Source: Xylocopilactobacillus apis
Lineage (GTDB): Bacteria > Bacillota > Bacilli > Lactobacillales > Lactobacillaceae
Length of the DNA: 64,000 nt
Direction of reading: 5' to 3'
NCBI RefSeq assembly: GCF_033095965.1
Contig: NZ_AP026801.1
Span: 682,001 to 746,000, forward strand
A program made the position numbers and the translations under genes. Below, one piece after another: positions 36,965 to 45,700 of this stretch. Each line of letters starts with the position of its first letter. Within the stretch, counting starts at the first letter, position 1. The notes below the pieces were generated by a model. The model was not told the DNA's origin and did not search any database. It saw nothing but the letters and a program-made list of their open reading frames with translations.

Positions 36965-37813
36965 CTATTTTTTACGAGGTCCGTGGGTTTTTTCATAAGA
37001 ATTTTGAATTTGGAAAAAATGTTTTTCAAAGTTATTTTGAAAATATCGATAGTAAAGTAAATCAATTGAATAAAGCTGTGCTAGCAAACTAGTAGTCTCA
37101 GAAGTTCTCATTTTATTAGGAAAAGAGGTGGCGCTATAGTTCAGGACGTAATCAGCACATTTTGCTAAGGAACTTTTTGGGGTTTTAGTGAGAACGACGG
37201 TTTTTATTTCTTCTGGAATAGATTTAAGTAAATTTTTTAAAAGAGGCCTTTCTCCGCTATTAGAAATTACAATAAATAAACCAGGAACTTCTTGATTTAC
37301 AACATGAGCAATTACTTCATCAACATCGTGACCGACAAAAGGAGTCAAACCAAGCCGCCCAAACTTTTGAGCAAAATCTGATGCTGCTAAAAGAGAAGAC
37401 CCCATTCCATATACACTAATACTTTTACTTTTATCAATTAATTTTACAACTTCATTGATTGTACTATCGTTTAAAGTTTTATTTGTGTCAGAAAGTGTTT
37501 GTTGAATTCGAACCGTTAGTTTCTCTTTGACGGTGCTCAAATCTTCATCTGGAGAAATTTCTTCAAGTAATGTTTTATCAAGATTTTGTAAAGCTGAAAG
37601 TCGAATTTTAAAATCTGAAAAACCTGTCGCACCGACAGTTCTGGAAAAACGTACAATAGTAGCCTGACTAGTTTCACAAGCATCGGCTAATTCTTTAATG
37701 CTCATTTGGAGAACATCATTTTGATTATTAAGAACGTAAACCGCAATTCTTTTTTCGGCAAAACTGAAGTTCTTTAGATTCTCTTTTATTTTTAATAGTA
37801 TATTTTCGGCCAT
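36965..37813 (-). CDS. MurR/RpiR family transcriptional regulator
   Basis: 282 residues. The N-terminal RpiR helix-turn-helix domain holds 'FSFAEKRIAVYVLNNQNDVLQMSIKELADACETSQATIVRFSRTVGATGFSDFKIRL'. The C-terminal SIS sugar-isomerase domain holds 'SISVYGMGSSLLAASDFAQKFGRLG' and 'LFIVISNSGERPLLKNLLK', which binds phosphosugars. No sugar gene is beside it; only the DNA glycosylase follows, so the target is unclear. The SD is weak and upstream DNA is AT-rich. Confidence 0.9.
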   Translation of the reverse strand: MAENILLKIKENLKNFSFAEKRIAVYVLNNQNDVLQMSIKELADACETSQATIVRFSRTVGATGFSDFKIRLSALQNLDKTLLEEISPDEDLSTVKEKLTVRIQQTLSDTNKTLNDSTINEVVKLIDKSKSISVYGMGSSLLAASDFAQKFGRLGLTPFVGHDVDEVIAHVVNQEVPGLFIVISNSGERPLLKNLLKSIPEEIKTVVLTKTPKSSLAKCADYVLNYSATSFPNKMRTSETTSLLAQLYSIDLLYYRYFQNNFEKHFFQIQNSYEKTHGPRKK

Positions 37814-38253
37814 TTGTTTAATCTTTTAGTTCCTATAATACATCATACTAAGCATATACCTATATATATAAAGTATCTCATATGAAATTAAATGATAAAA
37901 ATTTTCCTAATTTTCTTACTTTGTTAAAATTATACCAAAAAACAGAGAAAAACCCACTGAGATATTGCTTTTAACTGAAAATGTAAAAAAAGACTTTCGT
38001 TATTTATAAATAATATTGATAGCATTCTGTTTTATTCTTCGTATCTATTTTTTCTAAAAAAAAATTTTAGAAAATAAGGAATATAAAATTGTTTTGCTTA
38101 ACTTTTTAAAACGATAACTAATTATTATCCTTTCTATAATAAAAAGCTAATTGCAAAATTGTCAATATTTTTTTTGGTCTTTGAATTAAAATAATATTAA
38201 ATGCATTTTACATGCCTGCCAAATTTTAAAATATAAATTTAATTAAAATTAAT
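37814..38253. other. AT-rich intergenic region between divergent genes
   Basis: About 440 bases without a gene. It holds the start region of the RpiR gene (minus strand) and an AT-only 10-bp hairpin at 38050-38074 (TTTTCTAAAA / TTTTAGAAAA). The hairpin has no GC pairs beyond one and no U-tract in the right place, so it is not a convincing terminator. A TATAAT-like box occurs near 38134. No ORF, RNA gene or repeat was recognised. Confidence 0.5.
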
Positions 38254-38282
38254 TTGATTATTTATTGAATATTCGTTAGTAT
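38254..38282 (+). promoter_or_regulatory. Candidate promoter of the ABC-F gene
   Basis: TTGATT at 38254-38259, 17-base spacer, TAGTAT at 38277-38282. The transcript would begin near 38289, just before the leader ORF and its AAAGGAG. Confidence 0.55.
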
Positions 38283-38312
38283 GTAACAAAATAAGAACAA
38301 AGGAGTAAGCCG

Positions 38313-38339
38313 TTGAAGAATGATCTGCACTGTAAATAG
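38313..38339 (+). CDS. Leader peptide of the ABC-F gene (8 residues)
   Basis: TTG start with AAAGGAG 7 bases upstream, coding MKNDLHCK and ending in TAG at 38337-38339. The stop codon forms part of the first arm of the attenuator hairpin. Short leaders in front of ABC-F and erm genes sense stalled ribosomes. The good SD and location support real translation, but the short length leaves the peptide unproven. Confidence 0.6.
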   Translation: MKNDLHCK

Positions 38340-38431
38340 AAATTTTTTAGATTTCTAAAGCGGGGTAGATTGTGTCTTTTTTCGGTTATCTTTTGGTTAA
38401 CCTCTATTTCGCTTTGGAAGAAATGGAGGTT
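38337..38431 (+). promoter_or_regulatory. Translational attenuator of the ABC-F gene
   Basis: Three mutually exclusive pairings are visible. (1) 38337-38343 with 38351-38357, 7 bp, at the leader stop codon. (2) 38353-38369 with 38403-38419, 17 bp including four G-U pairs. (3) 38399-38410 with 38420-38431, 12 bp with one G-U, which buries the GGAGG (38425-38429) of the ABC-F gene. A ribosome stalled on the leader would break (1), allow (2) and so prevent (3), freeing the SD. This is the logic of erm and ABC-F attenuators. Confidence 0.72.
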
Positions 38432-38434
38432 TTT

Positions 38435-39925
38435 TTGACTGTAATTCAAATTAAGAATTTAAACTTTTCATATGAGAGTGGCTTAGCACCCATTTTTTCA
38501 AATATTAATCTTGATTTCGACAGTAGTTGGAAATTAGGAATAATTGGACGAAATGGTCGAGGGAAAACTACATTATTAAAAATTTTGTCAGGGGATTTGA
38601 TCGGGCAGGGAGAAATTGTAACCAATCTTAATTTCGTTTATTTTCCCAAGTTTATTTCGAATAAAAATTTGCTGACGATTGATGTTTTAACTCAGAATCA
38701 AGAATTTCCTTTATGGAAACTCGAATGTGAATTTATGAAACTTGCTCTAAATCCAGAAGCTCTTCATCGCCATTTTAATACATTGAGCGGAGGAGAACAA
38801 ACCAAAGCACTTTTAGCAGTTTTATTTTTAAAAGAAAATGTTTTTCCCTTGTTAGATGAACCAACGAATCATTTGGATTTAAAAACACGGCAGATAATCG
38901 CAAAATATTTAAAGAATAAAAAGCAAGGTTTTATCATAGTTAGCCACGATCGGTCATTTATTGATGCTACGGTAGATCACGTCGCAGCAATTGAACGAAC
39001 CCAAATGATAGTTCATCAAGGCAATTATTCAGTTTATGAAGAAGAAAAGTCTATGCGGGATCATTATGAAGCTGAAAAAAATAAAACCTTAAAAAAAGAA
39101 ATTGGTCGTTTAAAGAAAACCGCTTCTGACAAGGAACAATGGTCTAAACGGCGTGAGAAAGATAAACATGGTGATCGACATATCAAAAATAGCGGTCTTA
39201 TTGTAAATAAAGATCAGATTAGTGCTCGAGCTAAAAGAGTAATGAAAAAGGCTAAAAATTTGGAACATCGGATGGAGAAAAGAATTAAAGAGAAAAAGGG
39301 CCTTTTAAAAGATATTGAAGTGACTTCAGAACTTCAAATGAATTATCAGCCGGATGTTCATAAAAATTTATTATCAACTCAAAACTTGGTTTTATCTTAT
39401 TCTGATCGAGAAATTAAGATTCCTGATTTAAATTTGTATCAAGGAGATCGTTTGCTGGTTAGAGGAGATAACGACAGTGGAAAATCAACATTTTTAAAAG
39501 CAATCGTGAAAAAATTTGATGGACTTCAAACGGGAAATCTAGTAACAACACCAGTTAAATTTTCATATTTATCACAAAATCTGATCGATTTTTCAGGTAA
39601 TTTGAAACAATTTGGTGAGCAGGAGGGACTGGAATTATCATTGTTTTTAAATATTTTACGTAAGTTAGGTTTTGAGCGTGACAATTTCTTTACGCCAATT
39701 AATTCTTTAAGTCAGGGGCAAAGAAAAAAAGCAGCACTTGCAAAATCGTTGTGCCTACCTACGACCTTATATATTTGGGATGAACCGCTTAATTATCTGG
39801 ACGTTTATAATGTTAAACAGGTTGAAGAAGTGATTGAACGAACCCAGCCGACGATGATTTTTGTTGAACATGATCGAACTTTTAGCGATAAAATAGCAAC
39901 AAAGGAAATAAAGTTAGGAGAATAA
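38435..39925 (+). CDS. ABC-F protein, ribosome-protection type (Lsa/Vga-like)
   Basis: 496 residues from TTG 38435, 5 bases after GGAGG; this length fits Lsa/Vga proteins. There are two ATPase domains and no membrane segments. NBD1 has Walker A 'GRNGRGKTT', signature 'LSGGEQTK' and 'LDEPTNHLD'. The interdomain linker is Lys/Arg-rich ('ISARAKRVMKKAKNLEHRMEKR'), as in antibiotic-resistance ABC-F factors that displace drugs from the peptidyl-transferase centre. NBD2 has 'GDNDSGKST', 'LSQGQRKK' and 'IWDEPLNYLD'. An in-frame GTG at 38372 would add 21 residues and run through the attenuator. The drug range (lincosamide, streptogramin A, pleuromutilin in relatives) is inference. Confidence 0.88.
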   Translation: MTVIQIKNLNFSYESGLAPIFSNINLDFDSSWKLGIIGRNGRGKTTLLKILSGDLIGQGEIVTNLNFVYFPKFISNKNLLTIDVLTQNQEFPLWKLECEFMKLALNPEALHRHFNTLSGGEQTKALLAVLFLKENVFPLLDEPTNHLDLKTRQIIAKYLKNKKQGFIIVSHDRSFIDATVDHVAAIERTQMIVHQGNYSVYEEEKSMRDHYEAEKNKTLKKEIGRLKKTASDKEQWSKRREKDKHGDRHIKNSGLIVNKDQISARAKRVMKKAKNLEHRMEKRIKEKKGLLKDIEVTSELQMNYQPDVHKNLLSTQNLVLSYSDREIKIPDLNLYQGDRLLVRGDNDSGKSTFLKAIVKKFDGLQTGNLVTTPVKFSYLSQNLIDFSGNLKQFGEQEGLELSLFLNILRKLGFERDNFFTPINSLSQGQRKKAALAKSLCLPTTLYIWDEPLNYLDVYNVKQVEEVIERTQPTMIFVEHDRTFSDKIATKEIKLGE

Positions 39926-39926
39926 A

Positions 39927-40775
39927 ATGACACTATTAACAGATACATTTACATTAAATAATGGGATTAAGATTCCACAGGTAGGTTTTGGAACTTGGGA
40001 AATTCCAGATGGGGAAGAGGCATATAATTCCACCAAATGGGCATTAGAGGCTGGGTATCGTCATATAGATACAGCGCTTGTCTATGAAAATGAAAAAAGT
40101 GTTGGAAAGGCAATTAAAGATTCTGGGATTCCTCGGTCAGAAGTTTTCATTACAACTAAACAGCCGGCTGAAAATAAATCTTACGATCAAGCATTGAAAG
40201 ACTTTGATCAATCTTTAAAAAATTTAGGCATTGATTATGTCGATCTTTATTTAATTCACGCTCCATGGCCTTGGGATTTGGCAGGAAAAAGATACAATCA
40301 GGAAAATTTAGATGTTTGGAAAGCTTTCACTGAAATTTACCAAAGCGGTCGAGCTAAAGCTGTCGGGGTTTCCAACTTTGATGTTATAGATTTACAGAAT
40401 ATTTTGGATAATAGCAAGCTTAAGCCGGCAGTTAATCAGATCCAGTATTATATTGGTTTTACTGAACCAAAAATATCTAAGTTCTGTAAAGATAATGATA
40501 TTTTAGTTGAAGCCTATTCACCTCTAGCAACTGGCAAAATGTTAAACAATCCGCAGGTAAAAGAAATTGCAGCTAAATACGGGGTTACTACAGCACAGCT
40601 TGCATTGCGCTTTGTTTTAGAGAATGGAGTGTTGCCATTACCTCGTTCTACTAAAAAAGATCATATAGTAGATAATACCAATCTCAATTTTCAAATTGAT
40701 GCAGAAGATTTAAGTACTCTGAATTCTTTAAAAGATACTGCTAGTAACATGTATCATAATGAAACTCAAGGTTAA
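39927..40775 (+). CDS. Aldo/keto reductase (2,5-diketo-D-gluconate reductase type)
   Basis: 282 residues, NADPH-dependent carbonyl reductase fold. Signatures are 'VGFGTWEIPDGEEAYNSTKWALEAGYRHIDTALVYENE' with catalytic Asp and Tyr, 'ITTKQP' Lys, 'LIHAPWP' His, and C-terminal 'LPLPRSTKKDHI' that binds the cofactor phosphate. It starts one base after the ABC-F stop, so it is co-transcribed and would share its induction. Substrate unknown. Confidence 0.93.
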   Translation: MTLLTDTFTLNNGIKIPQVGFGTWEIPDGEEAYNSTKWALEAGYRHIDTALVYENEKSVGKAIKDSGIPRSEVFITTKQPAENKSYDQALKDFDQSLKNLGIDYVDLYLIHAPWPWDLAGKRYNQENLDVWKAFTEIYQSGRAKAVGVSNFDVIDLQNILDNSKLKPAVNQIQYYIGFTEPKISKFCKDNDILVEAYSPLATGKMLNNPQVKEIAAKYGVTTAQLALRFVLENGVLPLPRSTKKDHIVDNTNLNFQIDAEDLSTLNSLKDTASNMYHNETQG

Positions 40776-40823
40776 AGAATGTTTAAATAAATATTTTATT
40801 AAGTGTTTTAAAGATAATTTTGT

Positions 40824-40829
40824 TATGAT
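40824..40829 (+). promoter_or_regulatory. Extended -10 promoter of the DedA gene
   Basis: TATGAT preceded by TGT (extended -10), 33 bases before the ATG. No clear -35 box. Confidence 0.5.
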
Positions 40830-40862
40830 TATTGATAACTATTTATTTAAAAAGGATTTTTG

Positions 40863-41516
40863 ATGCAATTTTTAGATTACATTATTCATTTAGAAAAGTA
40901 CTTACCGCAGTTTATTCAACTCTATGGTTCTTGGATTTATCTTTTATATTTTCTGGTTCTTTTTGTCGAGACGGGGTTGGTAATTTTTCCGTTTTTACCA
41001 GGTGATTCGATTCTCTTTTTAGGAGGATCGCTAGCTGCCCTAAGAAACGGAGGGATCAATCTTTGGTATTTGATAATCATTTCAATTGTTGCTGCAATAT
41101 TGGGCGATTTTGTTAATTTTGAAATCGGTAAAAGATTCGGACATCATATTGAAAATAGTCCGCGTTGGCAGCGATTTATCAAACCTGAGTATTTAAAGAG
41201 AGCTCAAAACTTTTTTAATAAATACGGGAAAATCTCAATCTTCTTAGGCCGCTTTATGCCAATTATTAGAACAATGGTGCCCTTTGTTGCAGGAACCGCA
41301 AAAATGACTTATCGCCACTTTGTGATTTATAACCTGGTTGGAGGAACTACTTGGGTGATGTTAATGACGCTTCTAGGTTATTTCTTCGGGCAGCATCCAT
41401 TTGTTCAAAAGCATTTTTCACTGATTTTAATTGCCATTATCATCATTTCAGTTTTACCGGCGGTAATTGTCTGGGTCCGCGGTTTATTTAATAAAAAAGA
41501 ATCAAATAACGATTAA
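40863..41516 (+). CDS. DedA family membrane protein
   Basis: 217 residues with about five membrane segments. Family motifs include 'FVETGLVIFPFLPGDSILFLGGSLAA', 'GDFVNFEIGKRFG' and 'FLGRFMPIIRTMVPFVAGTAKMTYRHF' with the essential Arg residues. DedA proteins move lipids (undecaprenyl phosphate or phosphatidylethanolamine scramblase/flippase roles in relatives). The ATG at 40863 follows AAGGA; a TTG directly before is possible. Confidence 0.92.
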   Translation: MQFLDYIIHLEKYLPQFIQLYGSWIYLLYFLVLFVETGLVIFPFLPGDSILFLGGSLAALRNGGINLWYLIIISIVAAILGDFVNFEIGKRFGHHIENSPRWQRFIKPEYLKRAQNFFNKYGKISIFLGRFMPIIRTMVPFVAGTAKMTYRHFVIYNLVGGTTWVMLMTLLGYFFGQHPFVQKHFSLILIAIIIISVLPAVIVWVRGLFNKKESNND

Positions 41517-41525
41517 TAATAAAGT

Positions 41526-41555
41526 CTGTCTAGTGAATTTACTAGGCAGTTTTTT
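41526..41555 (+). terminator. Rho-independent terminator after DedA
   Basis: CTGTCTAGT, 6-base loop, ACTAGGCAG (one G-U), then T6. Confidence 0.9.
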
Positions 41556-41620
41556 GTTTTATCGTTATCATCGCATATAAGATGTATAATTAAACAAAAT
41601 ACGATTAGGAAGGTGACAAT

Positions 41621-42637
41621 ATGTGCACTAGTATCACAATTACTTCAAAAGAAGGTCAAGTGTTTTACGGCCGAACGATGGATTTCAATATGGGAATGTT
41701 TGGCGAAGATCCAGGGACTTTAACGAGTATTCTAACGTTTCCGAAAGGTTCTAAATTAGAGAGTCAATATACTCCTTGGGACAGTAAATATGCGGTAATG
41801 GGAGTAGGGTCTAAAGGAACAATTTGTTTATACGATGGAGTTAATGAAGCGGGCTTAAGCGGTGATTTACAAGTATTAATGGAATGTACTCATGCAACTA
41901 GCGATGAATTAGCTAAGCGCAACTTAACTGGTTTAATGGCTGAAGAATTTGTGACCTATGTTCTAAGTAATTTCAAAGATGTTGCTGATATTAAAGAGCA
42001 TATTAATGAATATGGTTTAATTGATCAGCCATACAAAGTGGCAGGACAATCCATCCAAGTTCCTGCTCATTACACGTTTGTTGATGAAACTGGTGCAAAA
42101 ATTGTTGTTGAGCCAACTAATCAAGGCGGTTTTAAAGTTTATGACAGTATTGGAATAATGACTAATAGTCCTGAGTACAGTTGGCATTTAACAAATATTA
42201 GAAATTATATTAGTTTAGATAATATTGATCCTAAAAAGCCACGTCAAATCAGCAAAGATGTCACTTTGTCACCAATTGAGATGGGAACCGGATATGGAAT
42301 GTTCGGCCTTCCTGGTGACTATACTTCACCTTCTAGATTTGTCCGTTCAACAATGATCTCTAATCATTTGGATGATTTTTCAAGTGATGATGGGATTAAT
42401 CAATTATATTCTGCATTTAGAACCGTAATGGTACCTAGAGGTTTAGAACGGGCAAGTAAAGAAGATCCATTAAGCGATTTTACGCGATATTGGGCTGGCT
42501 ATAATTTAAGCGAGCGTAGAATTTATGTTCAAACTTGTCGGGGAATTGGTTTTAGTACCATGAAGCTTGATCCTAATCAAAAAGAAATAACCAATACAGA
42601 GATTGACATGTCTAATTCTGCCAAAGAATTATCATAA
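41621..42637 (+). CDS. Choloylglycine hydrolase family protein (bile salt hydrolase / penicillin V acylase type)
   Basis: 338 residues, N-terminal nucleophile hydrolase. The Met is removed to expose Cys2 in 'MCTSITITS'. 'FYGRTMDFNM' carries the conserved Arg and Asp, and 'IMTNSPEYSWHL' the conserved Asn. Family members deconjugate bile salts, cleave penicillin V or degrade acyl-homoserine lactones; the sequence alone does not say which. No signal peptide, so cytoplasmic. A TATAAT at 41585-41590 and AGGAAGGTGA site precede the ATG. Confidence 0.9.
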   Translation: MCTSITITSKEGQVFYGRTMDFNMGMFGEDPGTLTSILTFPKGSKLESQYTPWDSKYAVMGVGSKGTICLYDGVNEAGLSGDLQVLMECTHATSDELAKRNLTGLMAEEFVTYVLSNFKDVADIKEHINEYGLIDQPYKVAGQSIQVPAHYTFVDETGAKIVVEPTNQGGFKVYDSIGIMTNSPEYSWHLTNIRNYISLDNIDPKKPRQISKDVTLSPIEMGTGYGMFGLPGDYTSPSRFVRSTMISNHLDDFSSDDGINQLYSAFRTVMVPRGLERASKEDPLSDFTRYWAGYNLSERRIYVQTCRGIGFSTMKLDPNQKEITNTEIDMSNSAKELS

Positions 42638-42683
42638 ATCGATTGGACGAATTTTATTTATAAAAATGAAAATAATATATGAA

Positions 42684-42715
42684 AGCAGCTAATTTATAGG
42701 TTAGTTGCTTTTTTT
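42684..42715 (+). terminator. Rho-independent terminator after the choloylglycine hydrolase gene
   Basis: AGCAGCTAA, 8-base loop, TTAGTTGCT (one G-U), followed by T7. Confidence 0.88.
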
Positions 42716-42738
42716 GTAAAAAATTTTTGTTAAAGTAA

Positions 42739-42767
42739 TTAATGTAAAAACAAATCGTTGGTATAAT
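42739..42767 (+). promoter_or_regulatory. Promoter of the first BspA/WxL gene
   Basis: TATAAT at 42762-42767 with TGG directly upstream (extended -10); weak TTAATG 17 bases before. The ATG is at 42800 after GAGGGAG. Confidence 0.65.
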
Positions 42768-42799
42768 TAACTAATAAATATAGAGTGAGGGAGAAATTG

Positions 42800-45700
42800 A
42801 TGAGAAAATTTGTGAAAAAAATATCATTTTTTGATTTTGTTTCTTTATATAACGACGAAAAGAATCAGAATGTAGCAAATGAAGTCAATGGTAGCGTTTC
42901 CAGGGGGGGGCGTTTAGCTAACCCTCTAAAATTTATTTTTGCGCATCATAGAAGAATTGGATTAATGACCGTAATGATGATTGCGGTCTTTTTGTGTGTT
43001 TTGACGGGGGTAAAACGGGTTGATGCATTTGTTGGTACACCATTGCCTCAATCCCCAATGGTTAGCACGGATTTAACAACCCAATTAGATGGGAAATATG
43101 CTTTTTCTCCAGTTGTGAGTTCACAGACAAGAGTAATTACTACTTCGATTAACAATTGTACAATTAAGCTGTATGAACCAAGTCTTAATGTCCCTAACAT
43201 GCCTGCTGATATTTCGAAGGTTTATGTAATGTGGCCAACTGCAGGTTCTAATGGTAACATGCAAGCTAAATTTACTTATACTAACGTTGGATTTGATAAT
43301 TTAGGTAGATCCATTGATGTAGTAACCACTGTTACTACCACTAATTCTAATAAGTATGCACTTGTTTTGCCAATTGGAGCTGTTACGACTAGTAATGTTA
43401 TTCCCGGGCAAATGAGCGCTCAAGCTAAGTTAAATTTTGTGTTACACGGAACTAACACTCCGGCAACAGTTTCAGGTGGTCATTTGACCTTTGGTCCAAT
43501 TAATAGTGCAAAAATTGTATCCTTAAATACAGATAATTTTACAAAAATTTATACTAGAAGCGACACAATTATTCAGTATGCTCCGGGGTCAGGAGGTTTA
43601 ACAGATTTTTCTAGTGATGTATGGAAAATTGATGAAACTGCGAGACTTACTGCAATTTTTGAAAATAAATCTGAGTTTCAATATGGTTTTACCACAAAAC
43701 CTTATGAATTGGCTTATATAGGAAGTGGTTTTCTTTTAGGGTCGATAGTTAATATCGCAATGCCAAATCCAAATAAAGCTGGAAATGATGAAAGCTTAGA
43801 TCCGCTTATAGATGCATCCGCTCAAACTTTACCGTTAAATAATGAATTATTAACTGAAAACAAAAAAGAAGAATCATTTTTAACACCAAGAATTAATCCC
43901 AATCTAGCTACTGTTCAACCGGGACAGGTTAGAACGCTTTATTCAGTTACCCAAATTTTAACGTACCCGCAATCAACAGCCGATTATTTAACTAGATATC
44001 AAATTGATGATAACTTGAATCCAGCTTGGAAAGTTAATCCAACCGATATCATGGTAACCGATGAAGACAATAATAATGTAACTGCCAAATTTAATATTAG
44101 TATTGATACCTTAAATCATTTGATAATTGCGGCTAAACCGACAGAGTTGAGTAAGGCTGATTTCTATGGCACAGCGGGACATATTTTTACTTTTCTGATT
44201 AAAGGAAGTGTCGATAGAAGTAAAATTACAACTTGGCAGCCGCAGCTGCAGCCGACAGCCGATCCTCAGAATTTTTATTTGGGTTATCCCAATACGGCAA
44301 CGTTTACTTATCAGGTGGGGACAAATCCAGTAACTACAGGAAGTACAAATACAGTAACCAATAAAATTTTGGTTTATAAGCCGACAGTAACAACCGATCA
44401 GCCAAGCTATAACGGTGATCACGCAACGATAACAGGTAAAGTAAATAATCGCTACACGGGAACTGCAGCCAATCCAGCGTATCTGGACTTTTACATCACC
44501 TATAAAAGCAATACAGGTCTCACTAAAACAGTTCCATGGAATTTAAAGAATCCGACGACGTTAGTTCAAAATCGATTAATAACCAATACAGCAGGAGTTG
44601 ACCAAGCGTGGACGGCACAGCTGCCGAGTGATATGGGTTATGGGAACTTATCTTCTTATAACCAAACGGTGACAGTGACGGTGAAGGATCAGGAGGGGAT
44701 GAGCAGTCAAGCGACGTTTATTGTTGGAAGCTGGTGGAATTTTAATGCAGCAACGAATGTTTTGACGATTTATCCGCATGAACTTAATTTTGATAAAGAT
44801 CACGTTAACTTCACGAGTTCTGAGGGTAAACCCACTTCAGACTGGCCGTGGTATCAAAAAGACAGTCAGATTGTCAAAACAGTTATTTCCCCGGGGGTCA
44901 CAGCCAAGGATTCACTGTTTGGACTTTTTAATAAAATGAGTGCAATGACTGCAATTGAAGGTCTTACGCAGCTTGATACCAGTGAAGTAATCAACATGAA
45001 CTCGATGTTTTCTTCGTGTTCATCGCTACCGGTCTTGGATGTAACCCATTTTAATACAATTAAAGTGACAGATATGTCAAGTATGTTCAGTTACTGCAGT
45101 CAGCTCACCAATTTGGATGTAACTCACTTTAACACTAGTAATGTGGATAACATGGCAGCGATGTTTAAGGAGTGTAATAACCTAACAAGCTTAGATGTGA
45201 CGAAATTTGATACAAGTAAGGTACTCAATATGTCAGCAATGTTTATGAGCTGTAAGAAATTAACAAGCTTAGATGTAACGCAATTTAACACGAGTCAGGT
45301 TACGGATATGACTTCGATGTTTTTTGAATGTACCTCGTTACCGACTATAAATTTAAATAATTTTACTACAAACAGCGTATTGGATATGAGTTCGATGTTT
45401 GGTTTTTGTACTGGGTTAACATCATTAGATCTGAGAAGTTTCAATACAACAAATGTCACACGGATGTTAGGCATGTTTCAACTCTGTCGGTCACTGACCG
45501 ATCTTAAGATAGATCAAGCTAAATTTAAAACCATTAATGTGACAACAATGGAGAATATGTTTAATGGGTGTGCAGCGATAACAAAGTTAGACGTAGGTGG
45601 TTTTAACACGGAGAAAGTGAACAACTTCAATTCAATGTTTTCAGGGTGCAGCAAGTTAAAGACTTTAGATTTAAAGAATTTCAACACGAAGCGGGTATAT

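Noticed and set aside
38050-38074. Hairpin TTTTCTAAAA / TTTTAGAAAA as a terminator
   Set aside because: Almost pure A/T stem, no T-run after it, and no gene ending nearby.
44111-44422. Minus-strand ORF inside the first BspA/WxL gene
   Set aside because: Cys/Arg/Ile-rich composition typical of a shadow of the coding strand; no SD or homology.
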